Assembly (NCBI GenBank): GCA_963932545.1
Contig: CAWVRH010000013.1
Location: forward strand, 1 to 64,000
Direction of reading: 5' to 3'
DNA: 64,000 nucleotides
From: UBA8337 sp963932545
GTDB taxonomy: Bacteria > Pseudomonadota > Alphaproteobacteria > RS24
Below, one piece after another: positions 9,449-19,317 of this stretch; the stretch's first letter is position 1; the number at the start of each line of letters is the position of its first letter. The notes under the pieces are model-generated. The model searched no databases, was not told the origin of the DNA, and saw only the letters and a list, made by a program, of their open reading frames with translations. Made by a program: the position numbers and the translations under genes.

Positions 9449-10041
9449 GTGTACGCCGCCTACATGCAGAGCAACCTGACAGCTTCGTTTTCACAGATGA
9501 AAACGTAAGCTGGGCGTCAGGCCAAATGGCTAAGTTTCCAGAAGGACGACAAGCCAGCGCGATTATTCCGCTGCTGTGGCAAGCGCAAAAGCAAGAAGGC
9601 TGGTTGCCAGAGCCGGCCATTCGCTATGTAGCGGACATGCTGGCCATGCCGCACATCCGCGCGATGGAAGTGGCGACTTTTTACACGATGTTTAACTTGT
9701 CTCCTGTTGGCGAACACTTTGTGCAGCTTTGCGGCACGACGCCTTGCTGGTTGCGCGGGGCTGATGATTTGAAATCGGTTTGCCGTAAAGTGATTGGCGA
9801 GCAAGGCGATATTACCGACGATGGCAAGTTAAGCTGGCTTGAAGTCGAGTGCTTGGGCGCCTGCGTGAATGCGCCGATGGTGCAAATTAACGATGATTTT
9901 TATGAAGATTTGACGGCGGAAAATTTCGAGCAATTGCTCGACGACCTGCGCAGCGGCAAGCCCGTTGCTACGGGCCCGCAAAATAGCCGTCATGGATCCG
10001 AGCCCGAAGGCGGGCTTACTGTGTTGAAAGGTGACAAATAA
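9445..10041 (+). CDS. nuoE: NADH-quinone oxidoreductase subunit E
   Basis: 24-kDa-type subunit of the NADH dehydrogenase module, binding the [2Fe-2S] cluster N1a. The 198 residues have a thioredoxin-like domain with the four ligands Cys96 and Cys101 (CGTTPC) and Cys136 and Cys140 (CLGAC). The C-terminal tail after residue 175 is variable in the family. The start codon overlaps the nuoD stop and its own stop overlaps the nuoF start by one base, indicating translational coupling. Confidence 0.97.
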   Translation: MSVRRLHAEQPDSFVFTDENVSWASGQMAKFPEGRQASAIIPLLWQAQKQEGWLPEPAIRYVADMLAMPHIRAMEVATFYTMFNLSPVGEHFVQLCGTTPCWLRGADDLKSVCRKVIGEQGDITDDGKLSWLEVECLGACVNAPMVQINDDFYEDLTAENFEQLLDDLRSGKPVATGPQNSRHGSEPEGGLTVLKGDK

Positions 10042-11327
10042 TGTTGCGTGATGAAGACCGGATTTTCAAGAATATTTATGGCCTAAACGGCGCTGACCTG
10101 ACGGCTGCGAAAGCGCGCAGCGATTGGGATGGCACGGGCGAGTTGATTAAAAAAGGTCGCGACTGGGTGATCGACGAAGTGAAAGCCTCTGGCTTGCGCG
10201 GGCGCGGTGGCGCGGGCTTCCCGACCGGATTAAAATGGTCGTTCATGCCGAAAGAAAACGATGGGCGGCCACATTATTTGGTGATTAACGCCGATGAGTC
10301 CGAGCCCGGCACTTGTAAAGACCGCGATATTTTGCGCCATGAACCGCATAAATTGCTCGAAGGCTGCCTGCTGGCAGGTTTCGCTATGGGCGCGCATGCT
10401 TGTTATATTTATGTGCGCGGCGAATTTATTCGCGAGCGTGAAGCCGTGCAACGCGCGGTCGATGAAGCCTATGCAGCGGGCCTATTGGGTAAAAACGCCG
10501 CTGGCTCTGGTTGGGACTATGATATTTACGTCCACCATGGCGCAGGCGCTTATATTTGTGGCGAAGAAACCGCACTGATTGAAAGCCTCGAAGGTAAAAA
10601 AGGTCAGCCACGCTTGAAGCCACCTTTCCCAGCCAATATGGGTCTTTATGGCTGCCCAACGACCGTGAACAATGTGGAAAGCATTGCCGTGGCCCCGACG
10701 ATTTGTCGTCGTGGTGGCGGTTGGTTTTCGGGTCTGGGGCGCGATGGCAATACGGGCACCAAGCTGTTTTGCATCTCGGGCCATGTTAACAATCCGTGCA
10801 ATGTCGAAGAAGAAATGGGCATTCCGCTGAAAGAGCTGATTGAAAAACACGCAGGCGGCGTTCGCGGCGGGTGGGACAATTTGCTGGCGGTTATTCCGGG
10901 CGGGTCTTCGGTTCCGCTTTTGCCGAAAGAAATTTGCGACACAGTATTGATGGATTTCGACAGTCTCAAAGCCGTGCAGTCTGGCTTAGGGACGGCAGCC
11001 GTGATTGTGATGGATAAATCGACGGACATTATTAAAGCGATTGCGCGCATTTCGTATTTTTACAAACACGAAAGCTGCGGCCAATGCACGCCGTGCCGCG
11101 AAGGCACCGGCTGGATGTGGCGCGTGCTAGAGCGCATGGCGGCTGGCGAGGCACAGGTCAAAGAAATTGATATGCTGCTGCAAGTGACCAAACAAATTGA
11201 AGGGCACACTATTTGTGCGCTCGGCGATGCGGCGGCTTGGCCTGTGCAAGGGCTTATCCGGCATTTCCGTCCGCTCATCGAAGAGCGTTTGACGCAAGGG
11301 CCCGACCATCAGGAGGCAGCTGAATAA
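10041..11327 (+). CDS. nuoF: NADH-quinone oxidoreductase subunit F
   Basis: 51-kDa-type subunit that binds NADH, FMN and cluster N3, the entry point of electrons into complex I. The 428 residues show the FMN/NADH glycine-rich region GLRGRGGAGFPTGLKW (about 51-66), the GAYICGEETALIESLEG motif, and the cluster ligands in SCGQCTPCREGT plus a later Cys in HTICALGDAAAWP. The start overlaps the end of nuoE and the stop overlaps nuoG by one base. Family length is normal. Confidence 0.98.
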   Translation: MLRDEDRIFKNIYGLNGADLTAAKARSDWDGTGELIKKGRDWVIDEVKASGLRGRGGAGFPTGLKWSFMPKENDGRPHYLVINADESEPGTCKDRDILRHEPHKLLEGCLLAGFAMGAHACYIYVRGEFIREREAVQRAVDEAYAAGLLGKNAAGSGWDYDIYVHHGAGAYICGEETALIESLEGKKGQPRLKPPFPANMGLYGCPTTVNNVESIAVAPTICRRGGGWFSGLGRDGNTGTKLFCISGHVNNPCNVEEEMGIPLKELIEKHAGGVRGGWDNLLAVIPGGSSVPLLPKEICDTVLMDFDSLKAVQSGLGTAAVIVMDKSTDIIKAIARISYFYKHESCGQCTPCREGTGWMWRVLERMAAGEAQVKEIDMLLQVTKQIEGHTICALGDAAAWPVQGLIRHFRPLIEERLTQGPDHQEAAE

Positions 11328-13411
11328 TGAGCGATCAAGTAAACCTTACGGTCGATGGCGTCTCTATTTCTGTCGCGCCCGGCACGACAATTTTGCAAGC
11401 CTGTGAAGAAGCGGGCGCAGAAATCCCGCGCTTTTGTTATCACGAACGCTTGTCGGTCGCTGGCAACTGCCGCATGTGCTTGGTAGAAGTTGAAAAAGCT
11501 CCCAAGCCCGTCGCCAGCTGCGCGATGCCTGTGGCCCCCGATATGGTGGTCAGCACAAAATCAGACAGCGTAAAAGCCGCGCGCGAAGGCGTGATGGAAT
11601 TTTTGCTGATTAACCATCCCCTCGATTGCCCGATTTGCGACCAAGGCGGCGAATGTGACCTGCAAGACCAAGCGCTCGGCTTTGGCGGCGACGTAAGCCG
11701 CTTTGCGGATAACAAACGTGCCGTAGAAAACAAAGATATGGGGCCCCTCGTGAGCACCATTATGACGCGCTGCATCCATTGCACCCGCTGCGTGCGCTTT
11801 GCCCAAGAAGTGGCGGGCGTGCCAGAGATTGGGGCTATTGGGCGCGGCGAAGACATGGAAATCACCACTTATTTGGAAGCCTCGCTCGACAGCGAAATGT
11901 CGGGCAATGTCATCGACCTTTGCCCCGTCGGTGCGCTGACCTCGCGCCCATACGCGTTTACCGCGCGTCCTTGGGAGCTGAAGAAAACCGAAACCATCGA
12001 TGTGATGGATGCCGTTGGCAGTAATATTCGCGTCGACATGCGCGGCCGCGAAGCGATGCGGATTATGCCGCGCAATCATGATGATGTGAACGAAGAATGG
12101 CTGTCCGATAAGTCTCGTTTTGTCTGGGATGGCTTGAATACACAGCGTCTCGACCGCCCGTATGTTCGTGCGAGAAAAAATCTCGCGCCCGCCAGTTGGG
12201 ATGATGCTTTTGCGGTGATTGCTAAAAAGCTGAAAGGCAAGGGCGCAAAAACAGCGGCGATTGCTGGAGATTTGGTTTGCGGGGAAGGGCAATTTGCCTT
12301 GAAGGCCTTGATGGATAAGCTGGAAAGCCCGCATGTGGATTGCCGCCAAGATGGCGCCAAGCTCTCGGGCCCGCGTGGTAATTATATTTTCAACACCAGC
12401 ATTGGAGGCATCGAAGATGCCGACGCGCTCTTGCTCATTGGCACCAACCCACGCTTAGAAGCGCCGGTCTTGAACGCGCGTATTCGCAAACGTTATTTGA
12501 TGGGTGATTTTCCAATCGCCACCATCGGCGCGCCGGTTGAGCTGACTTATGAAGCCGAAAACCTTGGCGCAGGCCCAGATACATTGGCTGAGATTTTAGC
12601 TGGCAAACATGGGTTCAGTGACGTTTTGGCGAAGGCTGAGCGTCCGATGATTATTGTTGGCCAAGGCGCGCTCACACGTGCGGATGGCGATGCGGTTCTG
12701 GCGGCAGCGATTGAGCTGGCTGAAAAAACCTCGGCGATTTCCAACACGATTTCCAACACATGGAACGGCTTTAACGTTCTGCACACAGCCGCCGCGCGCG
12801 TGGCGGGGCTCGACCTCGGTTTGCTGCCAGGTGAGGGCGGTCTGGATGTCGCTGGCATTCAAGACGCAGCGCAAAGCGGTGACGTGGAAACGGTAATCTT
12901 ATATGGCGCAGATGAAATTGCGGGCGCGTCATTAGGCGATGCCTTTGTGATTTATATCGGCAGCCATGGCGATCGGGGTGCGCATCGTGCAGATGTTATT
13001 CTGCCAGCCGCCGCCTATACCGAGAAACAAGCGATTTATGTAAACACCGAAGGGCGTCCGCAAATGACGGAGCAGGCGGCAACCCCGCCTGGCGAAGCGC
13101 GTGAAGATTGGAAAATCTTCCGGGCGCTGTCGGAAGTTCTGGGCCTGACTTTGCCATTTGATAATCTGGCTGAGCTGCGTCGTGCGATGTTTGAAGTGGC
13201 ACCGCATTTTGCCCAAATCGATGGCTTAAGCGAAAGCTCCGCCCCCAAAGCCCCTGCAGCCAAGAAAATGGGCAAAGAGGCTTTTACCTACAGCGTGAAC
13301 GACTTCTATTTCACCAACCCCATTGCGCGTGCTTCGGCCACCATGGCCGATTGCGCCAAGGCCAAGCAGCAACGCGATGGCGAAACCGAAGGGACCGGCC
13401 CCCATGGATAG
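11327..13411 (+). CDS. nuoG: NADH-quinone oxidoreductase subunit G
   Basis: Largest peripheral subunit of complex I, carrying several iron-sulfur clusters of the electron chain. The 694 residues begin with a ferredoxin-like [2Fe-2S] domain (Cys37, Cys48, Cys51, Cys65), then a His-Cys3 site (HPLDCPICDQGGEC) and a CIHCTRC [4Fe-4S] motif. These are followed by a degenerate molybdopterin-oxidoreductase fold without cofactor. The 3' end overlaps the nuoH start by eight bases. The lower conservation near the C-terminus is usual for this subunit. Confidence 0.97.
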   Translation: MSDQVNLTVDGVSISVAPGTTILQACEEAGAEIPRFCYHERLSVAGNCRMCLVEVEKAPKPVASCAMPVAPDMVVSTKSDSVKAAREGVMEFLLINHPLDCPICDQGGECDLQDQALGFGGDVSRFADNKRAVENKDMGPLVSTIMTRCIHCTRCVRFAQEVAGVPEIGAIGRGEDMEITTYLEASLDSEMSGNVIDLCPVGALTSRPYAFTARPWELKKTETIDVMDAVGSNIRVDMRGREAMRIMPRNHDDVNEEWLSDKSRFVWDGLNTQRLDRPYVRARKNLAPASWDDAFAVIAKKLKGKGAKTAAIAGDLVCGEGQFALKALMDKLESPHVDCRQDGAKLSGPRGNYIFNTSIGGIEDADALLLIGTNPRLEAPVLNARIRKRYLMGDFPIATIGAPVELTYEAENLGAGPDTLAEILAGKHGFSDVLAKAERPMIIVGQGALTRADGDAVLAAAIELAEKTSAISNTISNTWNGFNVLHTAAARVAGLDLGLLPGEGGLDVAGIQDAAQSGDVETVILYGADEIAGASLGDAFVIYIGSHGDRGAHRADVILPAAAYTEKQAIYVNTEGRPQMTEQAATPPGEAREDWKIFRALSEVLGLTLPFDNLAELRRAMFEVAPHFAQIDGLSESSAPKAPAAKKMGKEAFTYSVNDFYFTNPIARASATMADCAKAKQQRDGETEGTGPHG

Positions 13412-14411
13412 CGCATTTTTCGATAGCTATATTTGGCCAGCCCTTGTGGTGACGCTGCACTCTTTGGCGGTTATTTTGGCGCTTTTGGTATCCTTGGCTT
13501 TTTTCATGCTGGCCGACCGTAAAATTTGGGCGGCAGCGCAATTGCGCAAAGGCCCAACGGTGGTTGGCCCCTTTGGCTTGCTGCAAAGTTTTGCCGATAT
13601 TGCCAAATATTTGTTCAAAGAGATTATCATTCCCACGACGGCCAATAAGCCGGTGTTCCTACTGGCGCCTTTCGTCACCATGTTTTTGGCGCTGAGCGCT
13701 TGGGCGGTTATTCCGGTTAATGAAGGCTGGGCGGTCGCTGATATTAATGTCGGTATTTTGTATATTTTCGCGATTTCCTCGCTTGGCGTCTACGGCGTGA
13801 TTATGGGCGGTTGGGCTTCCAACTCCAAATATCCGTTTCTCGGTGCGCTGCGCTCGGCGGCGCAGATGGTTTCTTACGAGGTTTCCATTGGCTTGGTTAT
13901 CATTACGGTTTTGCTATGTGCGGGATCGCTAAATTTAACCGATATTGTGTTGGCGCAAAAAACCGTCTGGTTTGCCGTGCCGCTATTTCCCATGTTTGTG
14001 GTGTTCTTCATCTCGGCTTTGGCCGAGACCAACCGCCCGCCGTTTGATTTGCCAGAAGCGGAAAGCGAATTGGTTTCGGGCTTTATGACCGAATATTCAT
14101 CGACGCCTTATGTGGTGTTCATGATTGGCGAATTGGCGAACATTGTTTTGATGTGCGCCATGATGACCATCCTTTTCTTGGGTGGCTGGTTGCCACCGGT
14201 CGACATCGCGCCGTTTAATTGGGTGCCGGGGCCGGTTTGGTTCATCCTTAAAATGGGCTTCATGTTCTTCATGTTCGCTATGATGAAAGTTATCGTGCCG
14301 CGCTATCGCTACGACCAATTGATGCGTTTGGGCTGGAAAGTGTTTCTGCCTATTTCGCTCCTCTATGTCATTTTGGTGGCTGGTTTCTTGCAATTTTTTG
14401 ATATGGCTTAA
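13404..14411 (+). CDS. nuoH: NADH-quinone oxidoreductase subunit H
   Basis: Membrane subunit linking the peripheral arm to the proton-pumping arm and lining the quinone channel. The ATG at 13404 is chosen over an upstream in-frame GTG at 13323, because residues before it overlap nuoG by about 90 bases and do not look like NuoH. The resulting 335-residue protein begins MDSAFFDSYIWPAL, a typical first helix. ADRKIWAAAQLRKGPTVVGPFGLLQ and ETNRPPFDLPEAESELVSGF are the two diagnostic motifs. About eight membrane helices are visible. Confidence 0.96.
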   Translation: MDSAFFDSYIWPALVVTLHSLAVILALLVSLAFFMLADRKIWAAAQLRKGPTVVGPFGLLQSFADIAKYLFKEIIIPTTANKPVFLLAPFVTMFLALSAWAVIPVNEGWAVADINVGILYIFAISSLGVYGVIMGGWASNSKYPFLGALRSAAQMVSYEVSIGLVIITVLLCAGSLNLTDIVLAQKTVWFAVPLFPMFVVFFISALAETNRPPFDLPEAESELVSGFMTEYSSTPYVVFMIGELANIVLMCAMMTILFLGGWLPPVDIAPFNWVPGPVWFILKMGFMFFMFAMMKVIVPRYRYDQLMRLGWKVFLPISLLYVILVAGFLQFFDMA

Positions 14412-14422
14412 GGGTTTTTGGT

Positions 14423-14914
14423 ATGGCTTGGTTAGACCGCACAGCTCGCAGTTTGCTTCTGATAGAATTCGTCTCGGCGTTTCGTTTGGCGCTTGGCTAT
14501 TTTTTCGGCAAAAAAGCGACGATTAATTATCCGCACGAAAAAGGCCCTTTGAGCCCACGCTTTCGCGGGGAACACGCTTTGCGTCGCTACCCGAACGGCC
14601 AAGAGCGGTGCATCGCTTGCAAACTTTGTGAAGCCATTTGCCCAGCCCAAGCCATCACCATCGAGGCGGGCCCGCGCAATAATGATGGCACCCGCCGCAC
14701 CGTGCGTTACGACATCGACATGGTGAAATGTATTTATTGCGGTTTCTGCCAAGAAGCGTGTCCGGTGGACGCGATTGTGGAAGGGCCAAACTTTGAGTTT
14801 GCAACCGAAACACGCGAAGAGCTTGTCTATGACAAAGCCAAATTGCTGACCAATGGCGATCGTTGGGAAGTTGAAATTGCAAAGAATATCGAGCTAGACG
14901 CTCCTTACCGGTAG
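14423..14914 (+). CDS. nuoI: NADH-quinone oxidoreductase subunit I
   Basis: Ferredoxin-like subunit holding clusters N6a and N6b, between NuoG and NuoB in the electron path. The 163 residues contain two complete CxxCxxCxxxCP motifs (Cys63, 66, 69, 73 and Cys103, 106, 109, 113). They are preceded by an amphipathic N-terminal region and the conserved segment RFRGEHALRRYPNGQERC. It lies 11 bases after nuoH and 7 before nuoJ. Length and motifs match the alphaproteobacterial and mitochondrial form. Confidence 0.98.
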   Translation: MAWLDRTARSLLLIEFVSAFRLALGYFFGKKATINYPHEKGPLSPRFRGEHALRRYPNGQERCIACKLCEAICPAQAITIEAGPRNNDGTRRTVRYDIDMVKCIYCGFCQEACPVDAIVEGPNFEFATETREELVYDKAKLLTNGDRWEVEIAKNIELDAPYR

Positions 14915-14921
14915 AAATCAT

Positions 14922-15527
14922 ATGACGCTTACATCTCTCGCCTTTTATCTGTTCGCCTCGGTTTCCGTGGCCAGTGCCTTTATGGTCATTGCCGCGCGCA
15001 ACCCGGTCTATTCGGTGCTGTTTCTTATTCTCACCTTCTTTAACGCGGCCGGCCTGTTTGTCTTGCTCGGGGCCGAGTTTCTCGCGCTTATTTTGGTCGT
15101 GGTCTATGTGGGAGCCGTGGCGGTCTTATTCTTGTTCGTCGTGATGATGCTGGACATTGACTTTGCCGAGCTGAACGAAGGGTTTTTGCAATATATGCCC
15201 ATTGGCGCGACCGTCGGGTTAATTCTCCTGCTGGAGCTATTGCTGGTGTTTGGCGCCTCATCCACCTTGGTCGACAAAGGGCAATTGCCAAGCGCGACAC
15301 CGGAAGGCATGACCAATGCGGAAGCCTTGGGCCGTGTGCTGTATACGGATTATATTTTCTTGTTCCAAACCGCGGGCGCCATTTTGTTGGTCGCCATGAT
15401 TGGCGCCATCGTCTTGACCTTGGTTAAATCGAACAATCCGAAACGCCAAGACATCGCCAAACAAAACGCGCGCACGCGCGAAGATGCGGTCGAGCTGGTG
15501 GATATTAAACCTGGGGAAGGTATTTAG
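14922..15527 (+). CDS. nuoJ: NADH-quinone oxidoreductase subunit J
   Basis: Membrane-arm subunit, homologous to mitochondrial ND6. The 201 residues give five hydrophobic helices in the first 165 or so. The diagnostic segment is AEFLALILVVVYVGAVAVLFLFVVMMLD (about residues 48-75, containing the functionally important pi-bulge region). A charged cytoplasmic tail follows (KSNNPKRQDIAKQNARTRE). It is embedded in the nuo operon, seven bases after nuoI. Identification is firm. Confidence 0.97.
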   Translation: MTLTSLAFYLFASVSVASAFMVIAARNPVYSVLFLILTFFNAAGLFVLLGAEFLALILVVVYVGAVAVLFLFVVMMLDIDFAELNEGFLQYMPIGATVGLILLLELLLVFGASSTLVDKGQLPSATPEGMTNAEALGRVLYTDYIFLFQTAGAILLVAMIGAIVLTLVKSNNPKRQDIAKQNARTREDAVELVDIKPGEGI

Positions 15528-15536
15528 GAACGCACG

Positions 15537-15842
15537 ATGATTGGACTTACACATTATCTTACGCTGGCGGCCATATTGTTTACCATTGGCGTGTTCGGCA
15601 TTTTCCTGAATCGGAAAAACGTCATCATTATTCTCATGTCGATTGAGCTGATGCTCTTGGCTGTGAATATTAACCTGGTGGCTTTTTCGGCCTATCTCGG
15701 CGACTTAGTGGGGCAGGTTTTTGCGCTCCTCGTGCTGACGGTGGCGGCTGGAGAGGCCGCGATTGGTCTGGCCATTCTCGTTGTTTATTTCCGTAATCGT
15801 GGCGGCATCGCAATTGAAGATGTCAGTCAGATGAAAGGCTAA
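15537..15842 (+). CDS. nuoK: NADH-quinone oxidoreductase subunit K
   Basis: Small membrane-arm subunit homologous to ND4L and MrpC, with three helices. The 101 residues contain the two buried acidic positions expected in the proton path: one in MSIELMLLAVNINLVAF and one in LTVAAGEAAIGLAILV. It starts 9 bases after the nuoJ stop and ends three bases before the nuoL ATG. Length is standard. Confidence 0.98.
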   Translation: MIGLTHYLTLAAILFTIGVFGIFLNRKNVIIILMSIELMLLAVNINLVAFSAYLGDLVGQVFALLVLTVAAGEAAIGLAILVVYFRNRGGIAIEDVSQMKG

Positions 15843-15845
15843 CCC

Positions 15846-17774
15846 ATGTATCAGGCGATTGTCTTTTTCCCGCTCCTCGGCGCGCTTATTGCGGGTCTGT
15901 TTGGCCGTGTTATCGGCCACCGGAACTCTGAATACATCACCACGGGGCTGCTGATCATCTCAGCGCTCTTATCTTGCGTGGCTTTTGTGGATGTTGGGGT
16001 GAATGGAAACTCTAGCAAAATATTGGTTCTCAGCTGGTTGCAGTCGGGCAGCCTATCCATTGATTGGACCTTGCGCATTGATACGCTCACCGTGGTGATG
16101 CTGGTTGTCGTGACGGGGGTTTCTTCGCTCGTGCATGTCTATTCCATCGGCTATATGAGCCATGACGAGCACCGCGCTCGCTTCTTTGCTTATCTCTCCC
16201 TATTCACGTTCATGATGTTGATGTTGGTAACGGCTGACAACTTCTTGCAGCTGTTCTTTGGCTGGGAAGGCGTGGGGCTTGCGTCTTATTTGTTGATTGG
16301 TTTCTGGTTTAAAAAGGCCTCGGCCAATGCGGCGGCGATGAAAGCTTTTGTCGTCAATCGGATAGGGGACTTTGGTCTCATTCTCGGCATGGCGGCGATT
16401 TACTATTCGGTCGGTTCGTTGCAATTTGACGAAGTCTTTGCGGCAGCCGGTGCTTTGGCCAACGGGAAATTTGACTTCCTCGGCATGACCCTGCCAATGC
16501 TGACGACTATCTGTTTGCTATTGTTCATGGGTGCCATGGGCAAGTCGGCGCAATTTTTGCTGCATACGTGGCTGCCAGACGCGATGGAAGGCCCGACCCC
16601 TGTGTCGGCGCTCATTCATGCCGCGACCATGGTAACCGCAGGTGTGTTTCTTGTGGCGCGTTGTTCGCCCTTGTTCGAGATGTCGCAAACGGCGCTGAAT
16701 GTGGTGATTGTCATTGGCGCGATTACCGCATTTTTTGCTGCCAGCGTCGGGCTTGTGCAAAATGACATTAAGCGGGTCATCGCTTATTCCACCTGTTCGC
16801 AGCTTGGCTATATGTTTGTAGGGCTGGGTATTGGCGCTTATCAGGCGGCTATGTTCCATTTGTTCACCCATGCCTTTTTCAAAGCGCTGCTATTCTTAGG
16901 GGCGGGTTCGGTTATTCACGCCATGGGCGATGAGCAAGATATGCGCAAAATGGGGGGGCTTCGTCAGCTCATTCCGGCCACTTTCTTGATGATGTTCATC
17001 GGCACGATTGCGCTGACAGGCTTTCCGCTTACGGCAGGTTATTTCTCTAAAGATGCGATTATCGAAGGCGCTTTCGCCGCTCAGGCGGGGCCCCATATGT
17101 TTGCTTTTGCGATGCTTATTATTGCCGCGTTTTTCACGTCGTTTTATAGCTGGCGTTTGATGTTCTTAACGTTTTTTGGGGCGCCGCGTGGTTCCAATGA
17201 AACGCTGAACCATGTGCATGAAAGCCCACCTGTTATGCTGGTGCCGCTGATTGTGCTGGCGTTTGGGGCTTTGTTGGCTGGGTTTGCCTTCTCGGGAATG
17301 TTTATTGGCGACGGACAAACAGCTTTCTGGAATGGCACGATTTTCACCTCCGCCGACAATCATGTGCTGCATGATTTGCACACCGTGCCGAGCTGGGTGA
17401 AACTATTGCCACTGGTGATGATGCTATCTGGCTTTGTTTTGGCGTATATTATGTATATCCGCTATCCAAAATGGCCGCGTGAAATTGCGGAGCAGCACGA
17501 CCTAATCTACAAGTTTCTGCTCAACAAATGGTATTTCGACGAAATTTACGACTTCCTCTTCGTGCGTCCAGCCAAATGGCTTGCGCGGGTTCTGTGGAAG
17601 GGTGGCGATGGCGCCATTATTGATGGCTTGGGGCCCGATGGCATTGCGTCGAGCGTGATGCGCATTACGCGCCGTGTCGTCGGTCTGCAAACGGGTTTTG
17701 TTTATCATTATGCTTTTGTCATGTTGCTGGGTGTTGCCAGTTTCGTGACATGGCTGATGCTGACGGCGCAATAG
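15846..17774 (+). CDS. nuoL: NADH-quinone oxidoreductase subunit L
   Basis: Distal antiporter-like proton-pumping subunit of complex I. The 642 residues show an N-terminal multi-helix core with FFGWEGVGLASYLLIGFW (conserved pumping Glu), the LHTWLPDAMEGPTPVSALIHAATMVTAGV signature in the broken helix region, and FTHAFFKALLFLGAGSVIHA. The long lateral helix and final anchoring helix that distinguish NuoL from NuoM and NuoN are in the C-terminal 120 residues. Length is normal. Confidence 0.98.
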   Translation: MYQAIVFFPLLGALIAGLFGRVIGHRNSEYITTGLLIISALLSCVAFVDVGVNGNSSKILVLSWLQSGSLSIDWTLRIDTLTVVMLVVVTGVSSLVHVYSIGYMSHDEHRARFFAYLSLFTFMMLMLVTADNFLQLFFGWEGVGLASYLLIGFWFKKASANAAAMKAFVVNRIGDFGLILGMAAIYYSVGSLQFDEVFAAAGALANGKFDFLGMTLPMLTTICLLLFMGAMGKSAQFLLHTWLPDAMEGPTPVSALIHAATMVTAGVFLVARCSPLFEMSQTALNVVIVIGAITAFFAASVGLVQNDIKRVIAYSTCSQLGYMFVGLGIGAYQAAMFHLFTHAFFKALLFLGAGSVIHAMGDEQDMRKMGGLRQLIPATFLMMFIGTIALTGFPLTAGYFSKDAIIEGAFAAQAGPHMFAFAMLIIAAFFTSFYSWRLMFLTFFGAPRGSNETLNHVHESPPVMLVPLIVLAFGALLAGFAFSGMFIGDGQTAFWNGTIFTSADNHVLHDLHTVPSWVKLLPLVMMLSGFVLAYIMYIRYPKWPREIAEQHDLIYKFLLNKWYFDEIYDFLFVRPAKWLARVLWKGGDGAIIDGLGPDGIASSVMRITRRVVGLQTGFVYHYAFVMLLGVASFVTWLMLTAQ

Positions 17775-17795
17775 GGAAGATATAGGAATACGCAT

Positions 17796-19313
17796 ATGAT
17801 TGATTGGCCGCTTCTTTCGACCCTCACATTTTTACCGCTTCTCGGCGCTCTGTTCATTTTATTGGTGCGCGGCGACGAAGAAACGGTAGCTGCAAACTCT
17901 CGGGCTGTGGCGCTTTGGACGACCGTGGTAACTCTGCTGCTCAGCATTTTCATGGTCACGCGTTTTGATGGTAGCGAGGCCGGCTTTCAATTCGTCGAGC
18001 GCGCGCAATGGTTAGCCCCCGGCATTGATTACGCCATGGGTGTAGATGGCATCTCGGTGCTATTTGTGGTGCTTACTGCCGCGCTGATGCCGATTTGTAT
18101 TCTGGCGAGTTGGGTCTCTGTGAAAACCCGTGTGCGCGAATATATGCTGGCTTTCTTGGCACTTGAAACGCTGATGATTGGCGTTTTCTGCTCCATGGAT
18201 ATCATTCTTTTCTACCTGTTCTTTGAAGCGGGTCTCATTCCAATGTTCCTAATCATTGGTATCTGGGGCGGCGCACGACGGATTTATGCGAGCTTTAAAT
18301 TCTTCCTCTACACGCTGGTTGGCTCGGTTCTGATGCTCTTGGCCATTTTGTATATGTATTGGCAGACAGGCACGACGTTCATTCCTGATTTGGCGGCGCA
18401 TGGGTTTGATGCCGATGTGCAGACTTGGCTATGGCTCGCTTTCTTCGCAAGTTTTGCGGTTAAAATGCCAATGTGGCCAGTGCATACATGGTTGCCAGAT
18501 GCGCACGTGGAAGCGCCAACCGCAGGTTCCGTTATTCTAGCGGGTGTGTTGTTGAAAATGGGCGGCTACGGTTTCTTGCGGTTCTCTTTGCCAATGTTCC
18601 CCATCGCCTCGGATATGTTCTCGCCGATGGTATTGGCGCTGAGCGCGATTGCCATTGTCTACACTTCGCTTGTGGCCTTCGCCCAAGAGGATATGAAAAA
18701 GCTCATCGCTTATTCTTCGGTCGCGCATATGGGTTTTGTGACCATGGGTATTTTCTCGGCCACCATTCAAGGGGTGCATGGGGCTGTGTTCCAAATGCTC
18801 TCGCATGGTTGGATTTCGGGCGCGCTGTTTTTATGCGTCGGCGTGGTCTACGACCGCATGCATACGCGTGAAATTGCGGCCTATGGCGGCTTAGCCAATC
18901 GCATGCCAATTTTCGCCACGGTGTTTTTGCTGTTCACCATGGCCAATGTCGGCTTGCCCGGCACCTCCGGCTTTGTTGGCGAGTTCTTGACGATTATCGG
19001 CACGTTCCAAGTCAGCACATGGACGGCCTTATTTGCCGCCAGTGGCGTCATTTTCTCAGCCGTCTACGCGCTGTCGCTTTATCGCCGCGTGAGCTTGGGT
19101 CGTATTGAGCATGAAGGCTTGCAGCAAATCGCCGATATGGATCGCCGCGAGATATTCATCATCGCGCCTTTGGTGATTGCGACAATATTATTTGGTTTCT
19201 GGCCGATGCCCATTCTAGACTTAACCGCGCCGTCGGTAGAGGCACTGGTGTCGGGTTATCAAGAGGCTTTGGCCAATCACTATTCTGGCCTCGACGTGCA
19301 GGCGGTGGAGTAA
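17796..19313 (+). CDS. nuoM: NADH-quinone oxidoreductase subunit M
   Basis: Antiporter-like proton-pumping subunit homologous to ND4. The 505 residues give about 14 membrane helices. Characteristic stretches are the conserved Glu in FYLFFEAGLIPMFLIIGIWGG, and PVHTWLPDAHVEAPTAGSVILAGVLLKMGGYG with the pumping lysine. No lateral helix is present, as expected for NuoM. It starts 21 bases after nuoL and ends four bases before nuoN. Confidence 0.98.
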   Translation: MIDWPLLSTLTFLPLLGALFILLVRGDEETVAANSRAVALWTTVVTLLLSIFMVTRFDGSEAGFQFVERAQWLAPGIDYAMGVDGISVLFVVLTAALMPICILASWVSVKTRVREYMLAFLALETLMIGVFCSMDIILFYLFFEAGLIPMFLIIGIWGGARRIYASFKFFLYTLVGSVLMLLAILYMYWQTGTTFIPDLAAHGFDADVQTWLWLAFFASFAVKMPMWPVHTWLPDAHVEAPTAGSVILAGVLLKMGGYGFLRFSLPMFPIASDMFSPMVLALSAIAIVYTSLVAFAQEDMKKLIAYSSVAHMGFVTMGIFSATIQGVHGAVFQMLSHGWISGALFLCVGVVYDRMHTREIAAYGGLANRMPIFATVFLLFTMANVGLPGTSGFVGEFLTIIGTFQVSTWTALFAASGVIFSAVYALSLYRRVSLGRIEHEGLQQIADMDRREIFIIAPLVIATILFGFWPMPILDLTAPSVEALVSGYQEALANHYSGLDVQAVE

Positions 19314-19317
19314 GACA

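Noticed and set aside
11561..12349. Open frame of 262 codons on the minus strand within nuoG
   Set aside because: It is antisense to a well-conserved gene, has no recognisable domains or ribosome site, and arises from codon bias of nuoG.
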